Below, in pieces: positions 16,390 to 25,737 of a stretch of DNA of 64,000 nucleotides. The position numbers were made by a program, and so were the translations under genes. How positions within the stretch are numbered: the stretch's first letter is position 1; the number at the start of each line of letters is the position of its first letter. This DNA comes from an uncultured Prevotella sp. Its GTDB lineage: Bacteria > Bacteroidota > Bacteroidia > Bacteroidales > Bacteroidaceae. The stretch is from NCBI GenBank assembly GCA_946186115.1, contig CAMHLV010000008.1, forward strand, positions 1 to 64,000, read 5' to 3'. The notes under the pieces were generated by a model, which saw only the letters and a program-made list of their open reading frames with translations, had not been told where the DNA came from and ran no database searches.

Positions 16390-17424
16390 ATGATGAAGAA
16401 GATAATGATAGCCCTGGTAGCAATGCTGACAATGGCAGCAACGGGCAAGGCAATGAGCTACGAACAGGCACGCAACGAGGCCCTCTTCCTGACGGACAAG
16501 ATGGCCTATGAGCTGAACCTGAATGAAGAACAGTACGAGGCAGCCTACGAGATCAACCTCGACTACCTGATGGGCGTTACCAGCTACGACGATGTCTATG
16601 GCACCTACTGGGAGCGTCGCAACCTGGATTTGAGCTATATCCTGCTCGACTGGCAGTGGAATGCCTTCTGTGCTGCCACCTATTTCTACCGCCCGCTGTA
16701 CTGGGACGGAGGCTACTGGCACTTCGGCATCTATGCCCGCTATCCGCACCGCGACTACTTCTACTTCGGACGCCCGGTGTTCTATGCCAGCTATCGTGGC
16801 GGACATGCCTGGCACCACGTCGGCGGACACGGCTACTACTACGGTCGACGCGACCACTTCCGCCCGGCAGCAGGACGCTCTCACTTCGGAATGCTTGATC
16901 GCTGGAATCGCGGAGACTATCGCCATCACCATAACGGCAATGTTGGACGCGGATACTATGGTGGAAACCGCAACAGTTCGACACGCACAACTGTTGGAAA
17001 CGGAAGATACGGTAACGGCCACTTTGACGGGAACAGAAATGGAAACCGCAATGGGAACTACGACGGCAACCGCAATGGGAATTACGACGGAAACCGTAAT
17101 GGAAGCTTCAGCGGAAACCGAAACAACGGAGGTTCATTCGGAGGTCACCGCGACAATAACAGTTTTCGTGGAGGCAACAACTCTTCAACACAGCGCCTGA
17201 ATGGCAGCAGTTCTTCAACAACACGCTTCAGCAACCACAGCAGCGGTTCTTTCGGAGGTAGTCGTGCTACCAGCAGTGGTTCATTCGGAGGTAGCAGCAC
17301 ACGTAGCAGCGGCTCGTTCGGAGGCGGCAGTACCCGCAGCAGCGGATCATTCAGCGGAAGCCACGGTAGTGCCGGAGGAGGCCACAGTGCCAGCGGAGGA
17401 CGCTCTTTCGGGGGACACCGTTAA
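16390..17424 (+). CDS. Secreted Gly/Asn/Ser-rich repeat protein
   Basis: 344 residues from the ATG at 16390. The signal peptide (MMKKIMIALVAMLTMAATGKA) is followed by a folded-looking region (about 22-115) with YEQARNEALFLTDKMAYELN, NLNEEQYEAAYEIN and many Tyr/Trp. The remainder is His/Arg/Gly-rich and then repetitive, with NRNGNYDGNRNGNYDGN and repeated SSGSFGGSS units. Similar proteins with this front half occur across Bacteroidales with no known role; the front part resembles envelope proteins that sense or bind. The tail is expected to be disordered. Its last 78 bp overlap, on the opposite strand, the end of the histidine phosphatase gene. Confidence 0.65.
   Translation: MMKKIMIALVAMLTMAATGKAMSYEQARNEALFLTDKMAYELNLNEEQYEAAYEINLDYLMGVTSYDDVYGTYWERRNLDLSYILLDWQWNAFCAATYFYRPLYWDGGYWHFGIYARYPHRDYFYFGRPVFYASYRGGHAWHHVGGHGYYYGRRDHFRPAAGRSHFGMLDRWNRGDYRHHHNGNVGRGYYGGNRNSSTRTTVGNGRYGNGHFDGNRNGNRNGNYDGNRNGNYDGNRNGSFSGNRNNGGSFGGHRDNNSFRGGNNSSTQRLNGSSSSTTRFSNHSSGSFGGSRATSSGSFGGSSTRSSGSFGGGSTRSSGSFSGSHGSAGGGHSASGGRSFGGHR
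17020..17370 (+). repeat. Intragenic Asn/Gly and Ser/Gly repeats
   Basis: In-frame repeats inside the preceding gene: a 24-nt unit coding NRNGNYDG at about 17026-17120, then a unit of about 30 nt coding SSGSFGG at about 17235-17360. Both keep the reading frame, so copy-number change would vary length without breaking the protein. Confidence 0.7.
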
Positions 17425-17922
17425 CACTCGCACCTCAGCATTCATCATACGCTGAACCTCTCGCATCTCACAATGCCCGTATATAGCCAATATCGCTTTG
17501 TTGATGATGCCATGACCTACGGCCACCACCCGCTTACCGGGATAGGTGGCCGTAATATATATAAGAAAGGAACGCGCGCGAAGGAGCAAAGCGTCCTCTG
17601 ATTCCACATCATCAGGCCACACCATATTGCGCAAATCAGGAATATAGCGTCCCGTAAAACTGCCCCAGTCTCGTTCACGCAAGAGTGCAGTGGTATTTAC
17701 TGGCAATCCGTGAGGTTCGGCGATAATCTCTGCTGTCTGAATTGCTCTGTGAAGGTCACTTGCCACCACAGCATCCACTGGCTCTGATGCCAGTCTGACA
17801 GCAACCTGCCGAGCTTGTTCCATACCCCGCTCATTGAGTTCACCTTGTGTCTGGCCCTGCATCACATTTCGCGCATTATCCACGGTTTCGCCGTGCCTTA
17901 CCAATATTATTGTCGTCTCCAT
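17347..17922 (-). CDS. Histidine phosphatase (phosphoglycerate-mutase-like)
   Basis: 191 residues from the ATG at 17922 (METTIILVRHGETVDN); an upstream in-frame ATG at 17964 overlaps the promoter and is rejected. Catalytic features of the two-step His phosphatases are clear: RHGE at residues 9-12 (His10 as phospho-acceptor), the acid in RERDWGSFTGR, and VGHG near 148. The broad family includes cobalamin-pathway CobC phosphatases and phosphoglycerate-mutase-like enzymes; the substrate is not predictable. Residues after VRVLTV (about 170) form the tail SPERASSAGTVASSGTTVAS, translated from the antisense of the glycine-repeat gene, so the original stop may have been lost. A full-consensus promoter lies upstream. 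Confidence 0.8.
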   Translation of the reverse strand: METTIILVRHGETVDNARNVMQGQTQGELNERGMEQARQVAVRLASEPVDAVVASDLHRAIQTAEIIAEPHGLPVNTTALLRERDWGSFTGRYIPDLRNMVWPDDVESEDALLLRARSFLIYITATYPGKRVVAVGHGIINKAILAIYGHCEMREVQRMMNAEVRVLTVSPERASSAGTVASSGTTVASAE

Positions 17923-17961
17923 ATTTCGTAGAAAGAAAATCTGTTTCTTTTCAAAGCGGTG

Positions 17962-17993
17962 CAAAGATAATGCTTTTTTCTAAATTGCCCAAA
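17962..17993 (-). promoter_or_regulatory. Consensus promoter of the histidine phosphatase
   Basis: On the minus strand: TTTG (17990-17993), 20 nt, TATCTTTG (17962-17969). It predicts a start near 17955, after the upstream ATG at 17964, which supports the start at 17922. Confidence 0.75.
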
Positions 17994-18036
17994 TCTATCA
18001 TATCACGTTTTTGTATCCGATATTATCTCTATATTA

Positions 18037-18068
18037 TTTGGATTATTCAAGAAAATAATGTAACTTTG
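18037..18068 (+). promoter_or_regulatory. Consensus promoter of mgtC
   Basis: TTTG (18037-18040), 20 nt, TAACTTTG (18061-18068). The first ATG at 18077 is 8 nt beyond the -7 box, so the mRNA would be leaderless or start at the second Met (18086). Confidence 0.75.
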
Positions 18069-18076
18069 CACGATAT

Positions 18077-18529
18077 ATGGATAATATGCAGTTAGAATTT
18101 ACGCTTCGCATCTTCGTGGCCGCCATTTTGGGAGGACTGATTGGACTGGAGCGTGAGTATAGGTCTAAAGAGGCCGGTTTCAGGACACATTTCCTTGTGG
18201 CCTTAGGTTCGGCATTGTTCATGATAGTCTCGGCCTACGGCTTTTCTGATGTGCCTATGTCGGAAGCTCACCGCTGGGATGTATCACGAATAGCAGCACA
18301 AGTAGTCAGCGGCATCGGTTTCATCGGTGCCGGAACTATAATATTCCACAAGAGCGAGAATATTGTGCGCGGCCTGACCACGGCTGCCGGTGTGTGGGTA
18401 ACAGCCGCCATCGGACTGGCATGTGGCGGCGGCATGTACATACTGGCAACAGCCAGTACACTATTGGTTCTGTTGGGACTGGAAGCATTCAACTACTTCC
18501 TGCACATGTTTGACAAGCACAGGAAGTAG
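18077..18529 (+). CDS. MgtC/SapB family inner-membrane protein
   Basis: 150 residues with about four membrane-spanning segments: the family front (LRIFVAAILGGLIGLERE), then GFRTHFLVALGSALFMIVSA, then GIGFIGAGTIIFHKSENIVR and a GLTTAAGVWVTAAIGLACG helix. These are hallmark sequences of MgtC/SapB. Relatives help cells cope with low magnesium, acid or intracellular stress; the biochemical action is debated. It lacks the C-terminal cytoplasmic domain of longer MgtC proteins. It stands alone behind its own promoter and converges with coaW, the stops being 11 bp apart. The Met at 18086 is an alternative start. Confidence 0.88.
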   Translation: MDNMQLEFTLRIFVAAILGGLIGLEREYRSKEAGFRTHFLVALGSALFMIVSAYGFSDVPMSEAHRWDVSRIAAQVVSGIGFIGAGTIIFHKSENIVRGLTTAAGVWVTAAIGLACGGGMYILATASTLLVLLGLEAFNYFLHMFDKHRK

Positions 18530-18540
18530 TTTAAGCATCT

Positions 18541-19359
18541 TTATCCTTTGTAACACAATGCTGCACCAATAGCAGTGCAGAATTCAGAATACTTTGGAAT
18601 ATGGAAATGTACACCATATAGTCTCTCTAACATGGGGTATATTTCCTTGCATTGCGGCACTAGTGTCAGATTTCCAATAAGAACGAAGTCTTTGATGCCG
18701 GAATTGAGCGATGCCAATATGGCAGCAGAACCGATGGTCTGCAGTACCATGACTACAATGCCCAAGGCAATATCCTCTTGACGGGCATTATACTGAGCCT
18801 TGGAGAATAGCGATGCCGTAGCCTCCATTGGCAGTCCGGGAAGAGGATGAGTAGTAATATCACCGATTCGCAAATTGATGTTCCTGATATCACCCTGCAC
18901 AGCAAGACTCTGTATCTGTTTCCAGTCACGAGTATTCAGCATAACACGAGCTAATCCCTGCAGCGTTCCACCGCCAATACCCAGTCCGCCGATATGTCGG
19001 ATGTCATCACCGTCACATTGTACAAAACTTGTGCCAGTACCCATCGACACCACGATTGCCTTAGTAAGTCCTGACTCAAAACGGGCCCCCAGTCCGTCGG
19101 CAACAAATTCATCAACTGTCTGCGTAGGTATCCCATACACAGACTCGTTGATATATGCAGCCCCTACCCCTGTCAGCATCACCTGCTCGACATCAGATAG
19201 CTGTATCTTATTAACATGCAGATACTTTCCAAAGGCACCATATAATGAAGTCACCTGATCGGCAGCAGTAATGCGGATTGGAGAAATTACACGCCCGTCG
19301 CGCAAGCCAACAATCTTAGTGGTAGAGATGCCCACGTCTATTCCTATTATTATTCCCAT
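18541..19359 (-). CDS. coaW: Type II pantothenate kinase
   Basis: 272 residues. It phosphorylates pantothenate with ATP, the first step of coenzyme A synthesis. It is an actin-like/ASKHA-fold kinase: phosphate-1 loop GIDVGISTTKI at the N-terminus, Glu/Asp-containing TVDEFVADGLG, a second glycine loop VSMGTGTSFVQ, adenosine-side GGLGIGGGTLQGLARVML, and a late FVLIGNLTLVPQ. The length matches short bacterial type II enzymes such as CoaW of staphylococci. CoA is also the donor of the phosphopantetheine arms of the NRPS further along, although no carrier-protein transferase is seen here. It lies downstream of galK but is separated by a terminator-like hairpin, so read-through or an unseen promoter must drive it. 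Confidence 0.85.
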   Translation of the reverse strand: MGIIIGIDVGISTTKIVGLRDGRVISPIRITAADQVTSLYGAFGKYLHVNKIQLSDVEQVMLTGVGAAYINESVYGIPTQTVDEFVADGLGARFESGLTKAIVVSMGTGTSFVQCDGDDIRHIGGLGIGGGTLQGLARVMLNTRDWKQIQSLAVQGDIRNINLRIGDITTHPLPGLPMEATASLFSKAQYNARQEDIALGIVVMVLQTIGSAAILASLNSGIKDFVLIGNLTLVPQCKEIYPMLERLYGVHFHIPKYSEFCTAIGAALCYKG

Positions 19360-19377
19360 TGTCTTCTTATTGTCAGA

Positions 19378-19408
19378 AAACAGCCTTCCTACTCTGGGAA
19401 GGCTGTTT
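19378..19408 (-). terminator. Terminator after galK
   Basis: AAACAGCCTTCC (19378-19389) pairs perfectly with GGAAGGCTGTTT (19397-19408) across a 7-nt loop. On the minus strand the stem is followed by TTCTGAC, so the U-run is mostly within the stem. It ends the galactose operon. Confidence 0.75.
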
Positions 19409-19431
19409 CCAATATTGAATGATTGAAGAAA

Positions 19432-20598
19432 TTAGCAGAGTTTACGAGAGCCGTCACCAATAACGACGTCATAGACCTTTGGCTCGTGGCCATACTTCTC
19501 GTTGAAGCGCTTCTTAGCATCAGCAACAAACTGACGATAGAGATCGTTACGGACGAGGTTGATGGTGCAGCCGCCAAAGCCGCCACCCATGATACGTGAA
19601 CCAGTGACACCATTCTCCTTGGCGATATCATTGAGGAAATCAAGTTCCTCACAACTCACCTCATAGTCCTTCGACAGACCTTCGTGAGTCTGATACATCA
19701 GTTCACCAACCTTCTCATAGTCGCCTTCGTTGAGTGCGTCGCAAACAGCAAGTACACGGTCTTTTTCACCCAGTACAAACTTGGCACGCTTGTAGTCCTC
19801 TTCACCTACTTCAGCACGTACTTCATCAAGTTGTTCCCAAGTACAGTCACGCAGAGTCTCAAACTTGCCCTCAGGATGCTTTGCCTGGATATGCTTTACA
19901 ACATTCTCGCAAGAGTTGCGTCGGTCGTTATAAGGCGAGCCTGCCAACTGATGCTTCACTACGCTGTCGAGCAGTACGAGGCGATAGCCGTCGGGCTTGA
20001 ATGGGAAGTATTCGAATTCGCGGCTGCGGCAGTCGAGACGCATCAGGCAACCAGCCTTACCAAAGACGCTGGCAAACTGATCCATAATACCACAGTTAAC
20101 ACCACAATAGTTATGCTCAGTAGCCTGACCAGCCAACACGATATCCCACTGAGACACCTTGTTGTCACCAAAAATGTCGTTCAGACCACATGCAAAACAA
20201 CTCTCCATAGCAGCACTACTTGACATACCGGCACCAAGGGGAACATCGCCTGCAAATGCAATATTGAATCCCTTGACAGGAACACCAAGTTTCTTCATCT
20301 CCAATGCAATACCATAGATATAGCGGGCCCATGAAGCACGCGGACCATTGGGGTCGCTGAGTTTGAAGTCAACACGATCTTTGAGATCGATAGCATATGC
20401 CATCACAGTGTCTTCAGTACCATTGGCACGCATCTCGGCCATAACACCTTTATCTACGGCTCCCGGGAACACGAATCCACCATTATAGTCGGTGTGCTCG
20501 CCAATAAGGTTGATACGGCCCGGTGAGGCATATACATTGCCTGTCTTACCATCAAAGTGCTTGATGAAGCGGCTTCTTACAAAATCAATTTCCATCAT
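19432..20598 (-). CDS. galK: Galactokinase
   Basis: 388 residues, the usual length for GalK. It phosphorylates alpha-D-galactose at C1 in the Leloir pathway. GHMP-kinase motifs are present: galactokinase signature GRINLIGEHTDYNGG near the N-terminus, the ATP loop PLGAGMSSSAAMES, a catalytic Asp in NCGIMDQFASVFG, and the C-terminal SRIMGGGFGGCTINLV. It begins MM, so the start could be one codon later. It is the last gene of the minus-strand set galM, sugar MFS, galK with gaps of about 35 bp, and a terminator follows. Confidence 0.95.
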   Translation of the reverse strand: MMEIDFVRSRFIKHFDGKTGNVYASPGRINLIGEHTDYNGGFVFPGAVDKGVMAEMRANGTEDTVMAYAIDLKDRVDFKLSDPNGPRASWARYIYGIALEMKKLGVPVKGFNIAFAGDVPLGAGMSSSAAMESCFACGLNDIFGDNKVSQWDIVLAGQATEHNYCGVNCGIMDQFASVFGKAGCLMRLDCRSREFEYFPFKPDGYRLVLLDSVVKHQLAGSPYNDRRNSCENVVKHIQAKHPEGKFETLRDCTWEQLDEVRAEVGEEDYKRAKFVLGEKDRVLAVCDALNEGDYEKVGELMYQTHEGLSKDYEVSCEELDFLNDIAKENGVTGSRIMGGGFGGCTINLVRNDLYRQFVADAKKRFNEKYGHEPKVYDVVIGDGSRKLC

Positions 20599-20631
20599 AT
20601 TTGTTTACGATTAACAATTATAACATTCAAT

Positions 20632-21942
20632 TTAATCCACAAGGATATCTTTATTAACATTCTTACAGCCCAACAGAGCATAGTAGAACATATAGGCCAT
20701 AGCCAGAAGATAGACAAAATAACTCGGCATATATCCCATGATGTCAGCAAAGAAATTCTGAACAACGGGCAGTACGCCACCGCCAACGACCATCATCATA
20801 AATATGCCAGAAGCCTGTGCTGTGTACTTGCCAAGTCCCTCGGTAGCGAGGTTGAAGATCGAAGCCCACATTACTGATGTGCAAAGACCACAGAGTACAA
20901 GCAGCAAAGCACTAACCGGTACAACGGCTGATGTTGACTGGAACTTCATAATGTCGAACAACGGCATGCTGACGGTAACAGTCTTTGGTATAATGATAGC
21001 CAGCAGAATAAGAATCATACCGATACTGGTAGTAGTAAGCATCAACTGGCGAGATGACACCTTACCAGCAATCATTCCGGCACACATACGACCAATAAGC
21101 ATGAGAAGCCAGTACATAGCAGCTACGGCACCGCCTATCGTGGCAGCATTCTCAAGCAGACCAGCACCCTTCTCTGTAGAGTCAGAGAGATAGAAGTTCA
21201 GACCACCAGGGATACCAACCTCAACACCAACATATACGAAGATGGCGATAACACCCAGCAGACAATGGCGGAACGACCATGGAGAGTGCTCGAACTTGGT
21301 CTCGGCAGTAACCTTACCCATCTCAGGATCCTGAATAGGAATAAAGAGCAGGATGATAAATGCTGCTGCAAATACTGTCATTGCGATATACATGACGAGA
21401 TTGACATCGGCCATCTGTGTAGAGGCTGTCACTGTTCCGATGAGCGAACCCACAAGCATGGGAGTCATTGTACCTGCCAGAGAATTCAGTGTACCACCAA
21501 TGAGGTTCAGCTGGTTACCACGGTTACCACCACCACCTAAGAGATTGAGCATTGGGTTTACAACTGTATTCAGAATACATACCGAGAAACCAGAGATGAA
21601 AGCACCCAGCAAATAGACACAGAAGCCAGGGATACCGCTGGAGAAACCTGAAAGGAACTGGACAAGGACTCCTATGAAGCCTACTGCGATACCGATGAGG
21701 GCCGAGCGCTTGTAACCGAACTTGGTAAGCATCTTTCCTGCGGGAATACCCATGAACAAATATGCAAAGAAGTTCATGAAGTTACCCATGATGCCAAGCA
21801 CATTAGAGCCACCGATTTCTGGCTGGTTCTTCCAAATTACTCCAATAGGTGCGCCAAGATTCGTTACAAACGAAATCATAGCATATAGGAAGAACATCGT
21901 TACGATAGCGATAATACTTCCATTCTTTTGTTGATTACTCAT
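20632..21942 (-). CDS. MFS sugar transporter, probably galactose/glucose
   Basis: 436 residues with about twelve membrane segments, in the major facilitator superfamily, FHS (FucP/GluP) branch. MFFLYAMISFVTNLGAPIG at the start, GIPAGKMLTKFGYKRSALIG at the first cytoplasmic loop, and GGGGNRGNQLNLIGGTLNS before the seventh helix fit Bacteroidota glucose/galactose-proton symporters. Its place between galM and galK, 37 and 33 bp from each, makes galactose (or glucose plus galactose) the likely cargo, taken up across the inner membrane. The substrate is inferred from context. Confidence 0.88.
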   Translation of the reverse strand: MSNQQKNGSIIAIVTMFFLYAMISFVTNLGAPIGVIWKNQPEIGGSNVLGIMGNFMNFFAYLFMGIPAGKMLTKFGYKRSALIGIAVGFIGVLVQFLSGFSSGIPGFCVYLLGAFISGFSVCILNTVVNPMLNLLGGGGNRGNQLNLIGGTLNSLAGTMTPMLVGSLIGTVTASTQMADVNLVMYIAMTVFAAAFIILLFIPIQDPEMGKVTAETKFEHSPWSFRHCLLGVIAIFVYVGVEVGIPGGLNFYLSDSTEKGAGLLENAATIGGAVAAMYWLLMLIGRMCAGMIAGKVSSRQLMLTTTSIGMILILLAIIIPKTVTVSMPLFDIMKFQSTSAVVPVSALLLVLCGLCTSVMWASIFNLATEGLGKYTAQASGIFMMMVVGGGVLPVVQNFFADIMGYMPSYFVYLLAMAYMFYYALLGCKNVNKDILVD

Positions 21943-21979
21943 AGTCTGATAACAATTTATTAGTTTTGTTAAGTAATGG

Positions 21980-23071
21980 TTATTCTTCTACGCCGAAACG
22001 ATAGATAGTCTTTTGCTTGTACTGCTGACCGGGGTTTAGAACCACCGAGGGGAAGTACGGACGGTTTGGAGAGTCGGGAAAGTGCTGGCACTCAAAGCAG
22101 ATAGCCGAGCGACGTGGGAAGGTTGCTCCCTGCTGTCCGGCATAACCGTCGGCCCAGTTGTCGCTATACACTTGCATACCCGGTTCTGTGGTATAGACCT
22201 CAAGGATGCGCTTGCTATCGGGATCGGTCAGGCGTGCAGCAAAGCTCAGTTCGCCCTCTTCACGCTTGTTGAGTACGAAGCAGTGGTCGTAACCGTTACC
22301 ATTCTTAATCTGCTCATCATCAGCATCAATATCCTTACCAACAGCCTTTGCTGTGCGGAAATCAAACGGTGTACCAGCCACCTTAAGAATCTCACCGGTA
22401 GGAATACATGTATCATCTACAGGGATAAAGAAGTCAGCATTGATTTCCATAACTTGCTTCTCAATAGTAGGTGTAGGATTGGCAATACCTGGCAGAGAGA
22501 AGAAAGCATGATGTGTCAGGTTAATGACCGTCTTCTTGTTGGTAGTTGCCATATACTCAATCACCAGTTCATTGAGGTCGGTAAACGTAAACTCTACGGT
22601 AATACGGCACTCACCTGTAAAACCTTCCTCGCCATAAGCCGAAGTATAAGTAAGGGCCAAAGAGCGCGGTCCCATCTGCTTGGCATCCCAAACGCGGGCA
22701 TGGAAACCGGTAGGTCCGCCGTGCAAGGCATTGGGACCATTATTGATGGCCAGCTGATAGTCCTTGCCGTTGAGAGTGAACTGACCCTTGTTGATACGGT
22801 TGCCGTAGCGTCCAATCAGAGTAGAAAGGAAAGGTTCTGGAGAATTGATAACATCCTTGATGTTGTCGTGACCTTGGATGACGTTAGCAACGTTGCCGTC
22901 CTTGTCAGGAACCATAAGGGCAACTATTGCGCCTCCGTAGTTTGTTATTGCCACTTCGTAGCCTTTGCGGTTCTTCAAAATGTAAAGATCCGTCTTCTTA
23001 CCGTTTACTGTGGTCTGGAAATCCTTGCGGTTCAGACCACAAAGATTCGCTGTTTCCGTTGTGTTCGCCAT
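21980..23071 (-). CDS. galM: Aldose 1-epimerase (mutarotase)
   Basis: 363 residues. It interconverts beta- and alpha-galactose so that GalK can act on the alpha form. Family features include TNYGGAIVALMVPDKDG near the N-terminus, GRYGNRINKGQF, LHGGPTGFHARVWDA, the catalytic His in NLTHHAFFSLPG, and the C-terminal general-base Glu region (AICFECQHFPDSPNRPYFPS). No signal peptide, so it acts in the cytosol. First gene of the galM-MFS-galK unit; the upstream spacer holds a weak -7 candidate (TTACTTTG on the minus strand). Confidence 0.93.
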   Translation of the reverse strand: MANTTETANLCGLNRKDFQTTVNGKKTDLYILKNRKGYEVAITNYGGAIVALMVPDKDGNVANVIQGHDNIKDVINSPEPFLSTLIGRYGNRINKGQFTLNGKDYQLAINNGPNALHGGPTGFHARVWDAKQMGPRSLALTYTSAYGEEGFTGECRITVEFTFTDLNELVIEYMATTNKKTVINLTHHAFFSLPGIANPTPTIEKQVMEINADFFIPVDDTCIPTGEILKVAGTPFDFRTAKAVGKDIDADDEQIKNGNGYDHCFVLNKREEGELSFAARLTDPDSKRILEVYTTEPGMQVYSDNWADGYAGQQGATFPRRSAICFECQHFPDSPNRPYFPSVVLNPGQQYKQKTIYRFGVEE

Positions 23072-23182
23072 AAATCTAATGTTTTTAGTTACTTATTAAT
23101 TTCTAAATGCAAAGTAACCTAAAAAAAACGAGAATGACGAAAGAAACGCTTAAAAAAACGTTTAAGGGAATGTTAAAAACAC

Positions 23183-24499
23183 CTAAAGGCAGTATTTCAG
23201 AAAGTCTCCCACAACATACGACGAGCCACCCACAAAGACAAAGTCATTGGCTTCAGCGTTTGACAAAGCCGCGCTATATGCCTCACGAACAGTGGAATAT
23301 GGTGTTCCATGGATGTTGTATTTTTGTGCTAAAGATTGCAGTGTGTGCTCATTTACGGCCCTTGGCGAACTTGCCTTGGTAAAATAGTATGTAGCATCCT
23401 TTGGCAGCAAACCGATCACTCCCTCTATGTCTTTGTCGCTTACCATACCGAATACAATATGCATCTTACGGCACTTGACCATACTGAGTTGACGGCTCAG
23501 ATATTGCCACCCACCGAGGTTGTGACCAGTATCACAAACAACCTTGGGAGACTGCTGCACCACCTGCCAACGGCCCTTCAGGCCGGTAAAGGCACATACA
23601 TTTTTCAGTGCCGTATTCAATTCGTAAAGGCTCTTCTCAAAGTCCATACCTGAACCAGACTGACTAAGGAATCCCCTCTCCGACAAAGCCTGCAAGACAT
23701 GCAGGATTGTATTCATGTTTTTCTGTTGATAGATACCGCCCAAATCACTAATCAGAGTACCATAGGTTCTGGTCTTATAAGACATTCCGCCTTCTGGCAG
23801 CATCTCGGCCGACAAGACTTCCGGTGCGTCTTCTGCGAAAACGATAGGTGAACCCATCTCTTTGGCTTTCGACTCAAAAACAGGCCTGGTTTCGCTTGTG
23901 GCCTCGCCAATGACTACCGGAACTCCTGGTTTGATAATACCTGCCTTCTCTGAGGCAATCTCCGCCAAAGTGTTACCAAGAAACTGTGTGTGGTCGAAAC
24001 TGATATTTGTTATTATCGATACTACAGGAGTGATAATATTGGTACAATCCAGTCGTCCACCAAGTCCAACTTCAACTACGGCAATGTCAACATTCATATC
24101 CTTGAAGTACTTGAAGGCCATAGCCGTAGTTACCTCAAAGAAAGACGGATGCAAGGGCTCAAAGAAGTCCCGCTCGTTTTCAACGAAAGATGTGACATAT
24201 TCCTCACTCACCGGAATTCCATTTACACGAATACGCTCACTGAAATCCACCAAATGAGGAGAAGTATAAAGCCCTACGCGATAACCTACCTCCTGCAGAA
24301 GTGCTGCTATGGAATGCGATACGCTGCCCTTGCCGTTAGTGCCTGCCACATGAATAGTGGCAAAATACTTATGCGGATGGCCGAAATGCGCATCGAGAGC
24401 CAATGTGTTGTCCAAACCTTCTTTATATCCAGAAGCCCCTTGTCGTTCAAACATGGGCATCTGGCTATATAGGTATTCGCAGGTCTCCTGATAGGTCAT
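23183..24499 (-). CDS. folC: Folylpolyglutamate/dihydrofolate synthase
   Basis: 438 residues from the ATG at 24499 (MTYQETCEYLYSQMP); the frame is open for 36 more codons upstream, but those overlap the spacer and lack family sequence. It is a Mur-ligase fold enzyme that adds glutamate to dihydropteroate or folates using ATP. Motifs: P-loop HVAGTNGKGSVSHS, folate loop TSPHLVDFSERIRVNG, EVGLGGRLDCTN, the Asp/His of NISFDHTQFLG, and VVCDTGHNLGGWQYL in the C-terminal domain. It follows dnaJ by about 30 bp and is likely transcribed with it. Confidence 0.93.
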   Translation of the reverse strand: MTYQETCEYLYSQMPMFERQGASGYKEGLDNTLALDAHFGHPHKYFATIHVAGTNGKGSVSHSIAALLQEVGYRVGLYTSPHLVDFSERIRVNGIPVSEEYVTSFVENERDFFEPLHPSFFEVTTAMAFKYFKDMNVDIAVVEVGLGGRLDCTNIITPVVSIITNISFDHTQFLGNTLAEIASEKAGIIKPGVPVVIGEATSETRPVFESKAKEMGSPIVFAEDAPEVLSAEMLPEGGMSYKTRTYGTLISDLGGIYQQKNMNTILHVLQALSERGFLSQSGSGMDFEKSLYELNTALKNVCAFTGLKGRWQVVQQSPKVVCDTGHNLGGWQYLSRQLSMVKCRKMHIVFGMVSDKDIEGVIGLLPKDATYYFTKASSPRAVNEHTLQSLAQKYNIHGTPYSTVREAYSAALSNAEANDFVFVGGSSYVVGDFLKYCL

Positions 24500-24530
24500 A
24501 ATAGTCTTTTGGCGCGCGGATCTGTTATTA

Positions 24531-25682
24531 TCAACTGAAATAATTCTTAAAGCGCTGGAAGATACTTTGCTTCGTAGCAGCATCGCCTTTGAAGTTGTCG
24601 CTGTCACGGAACTTCTCTATGGCCTCCTTCTCCTCACGACTGAGATACTTCGGGATATATACACTGATGTTGACAACCAGGTCGCCGTTACCTCTGCCAT
24701 ATCCTTGAACAGCTGGCAATCCCTTGCCACGAAGTCTGAGAGTCTTTCCAGGCTGTGTACCTGCCTCAAGTTTAACTTTCAGTTTGTTACCTTCTATTGT
24801 TGGAATCTCCACTTCTCCGCCAAGGGCGGCTGTAGGGAAGTCGAGCAACAAATTGTAAATCAAATTATTATCATCGCGGATAAAGGTCGTATTCTCTTCC
24901 TCCTCAACAAAAACCTGAATATCGCCACTAATACCCTTATGATGACCAGCATTGCCCTTACCAGGCACATTCACTATCATACCTTCAGCTACACCAGCGG
25001 GAATCTTGATCTCTACCACTTCCTCGCCTTTCTCAACACCAGTACCGCCACAATGGTGGCACTTGTTTTTAATGACTGAACCCTCACCGTTACACGTAGG
25101 ACATACGCCCTGAGTCTGCATCATTCCGAAAATGCTCTGAGTGGTATGGGTAATGACACCCGAACCATGACATGTAGGACACTGCTCATTAGTACTGCCT
25201 GCCTCGGCACCAGTGCCGTGACAATGCGAACAGGTAATATCCTTACGAACCTTGAACTTCTTGGTAACTCCATGGGCAATCTCCTGTAGCGAGAGCTTAA
25301 CCTTCAATCTGAGGTCACTGCCTCGATGCACTTGCGGACCACGTCTTGAACCTCCGAAGCCTCCAAAACCTGCGTGGCCTCCAAAGATATCGCCGAACAT
25401 AGAGAATATGTCATCCATATTCATGCTGGCACCGCCAAAGCCACCGAAGCCTCCCTTAGGTCCGTCGAATCCAAACTGATCATACTGCTGACGCTTCTGC
25501 GGGTCATGTAACACGTCGTAAGCCTCAGCAGCCTCCTTGAATTTTTCTTCAGCCTCCTTATTTCCAGGGTTGCGGTCTGGATGGTATTTTATGGCTATTG
25601 TTCGATAAGCTTTCTTTATCTGGTCTTCTGTGGCGTTCTTGTCAACGCCAAGTACCTCATAGTAATCACGCTTTTGAGCCAT
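24531..25682 (-). CDS. dnaJ: Chaperone DnaJ (Hsp40)
   Basis: 383 residues. The J domain at 1-70 contains the HPD motif ([10 protein letters not shown]) that stimulates DnaK ATPase. It is followed by a Gly/Phe-rich linker (about 75-115), a zinc-binding domain with four CxxCxGxG repeats ([32 protein letters not shown]), and two substrate-binding beta domains to the C-terminus. A type I (class A) DnaJ of full length. It is followed by folC and preceded by grpE (55 bp away) on the same strand, so the two co-chaperones are co-expressed; dnaK is not in the window. No CIRCE element was seen. Confidence 0.97.
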   Translation of the reverse strand: MAQKRDYYEVLGVDKNATEDQIKKAYRTIAIKYHPDRNPGNKEAEEKFKEAAEAYDVLHDPQKRQQYDQFGFDGPKGGFGGFGGASMNMDDIFSMFGDIFGGHAGFGGFGGSRRGPQVHRGSDLRLKVKLSLQEIAHGVTKKFKVRKDITCSHCHGTGAEAGSTNEQCPTCHGSGVITHTTQSIFGMMQTQGVCPTCNGEGSVIKNKCHHCGGTGVEKGEEVVEIKIPAGVAEGMIVNVPGKGNAGHHKGISGDIQVFVEEEENTTFIRDDNNLIYNLLLDFPTAALGGEVEIPTIEGNKLKVKLEAGTQPGKTLRLRGKGLPAVQGYGRGNGDLVVNISVYIPKYLSREEKEAIEKFRDSDNFKGDAATKQSIFQRFKNYFS

Positions 25683-25737
25683 GACTCGTCGTATTGTTTA
25701 GTTTATTGTTTATTGTTTAACGTCCAAACTTAATTGT

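Noticed and set aside
16363..17022. Long antisense open frame of 219 codons in the Gly/Asn-rich gene
   Set aside because: It arises from codon bias and repeats on the coding strand; composition is Val/Ala/Ser-rich without motifs or promoter.
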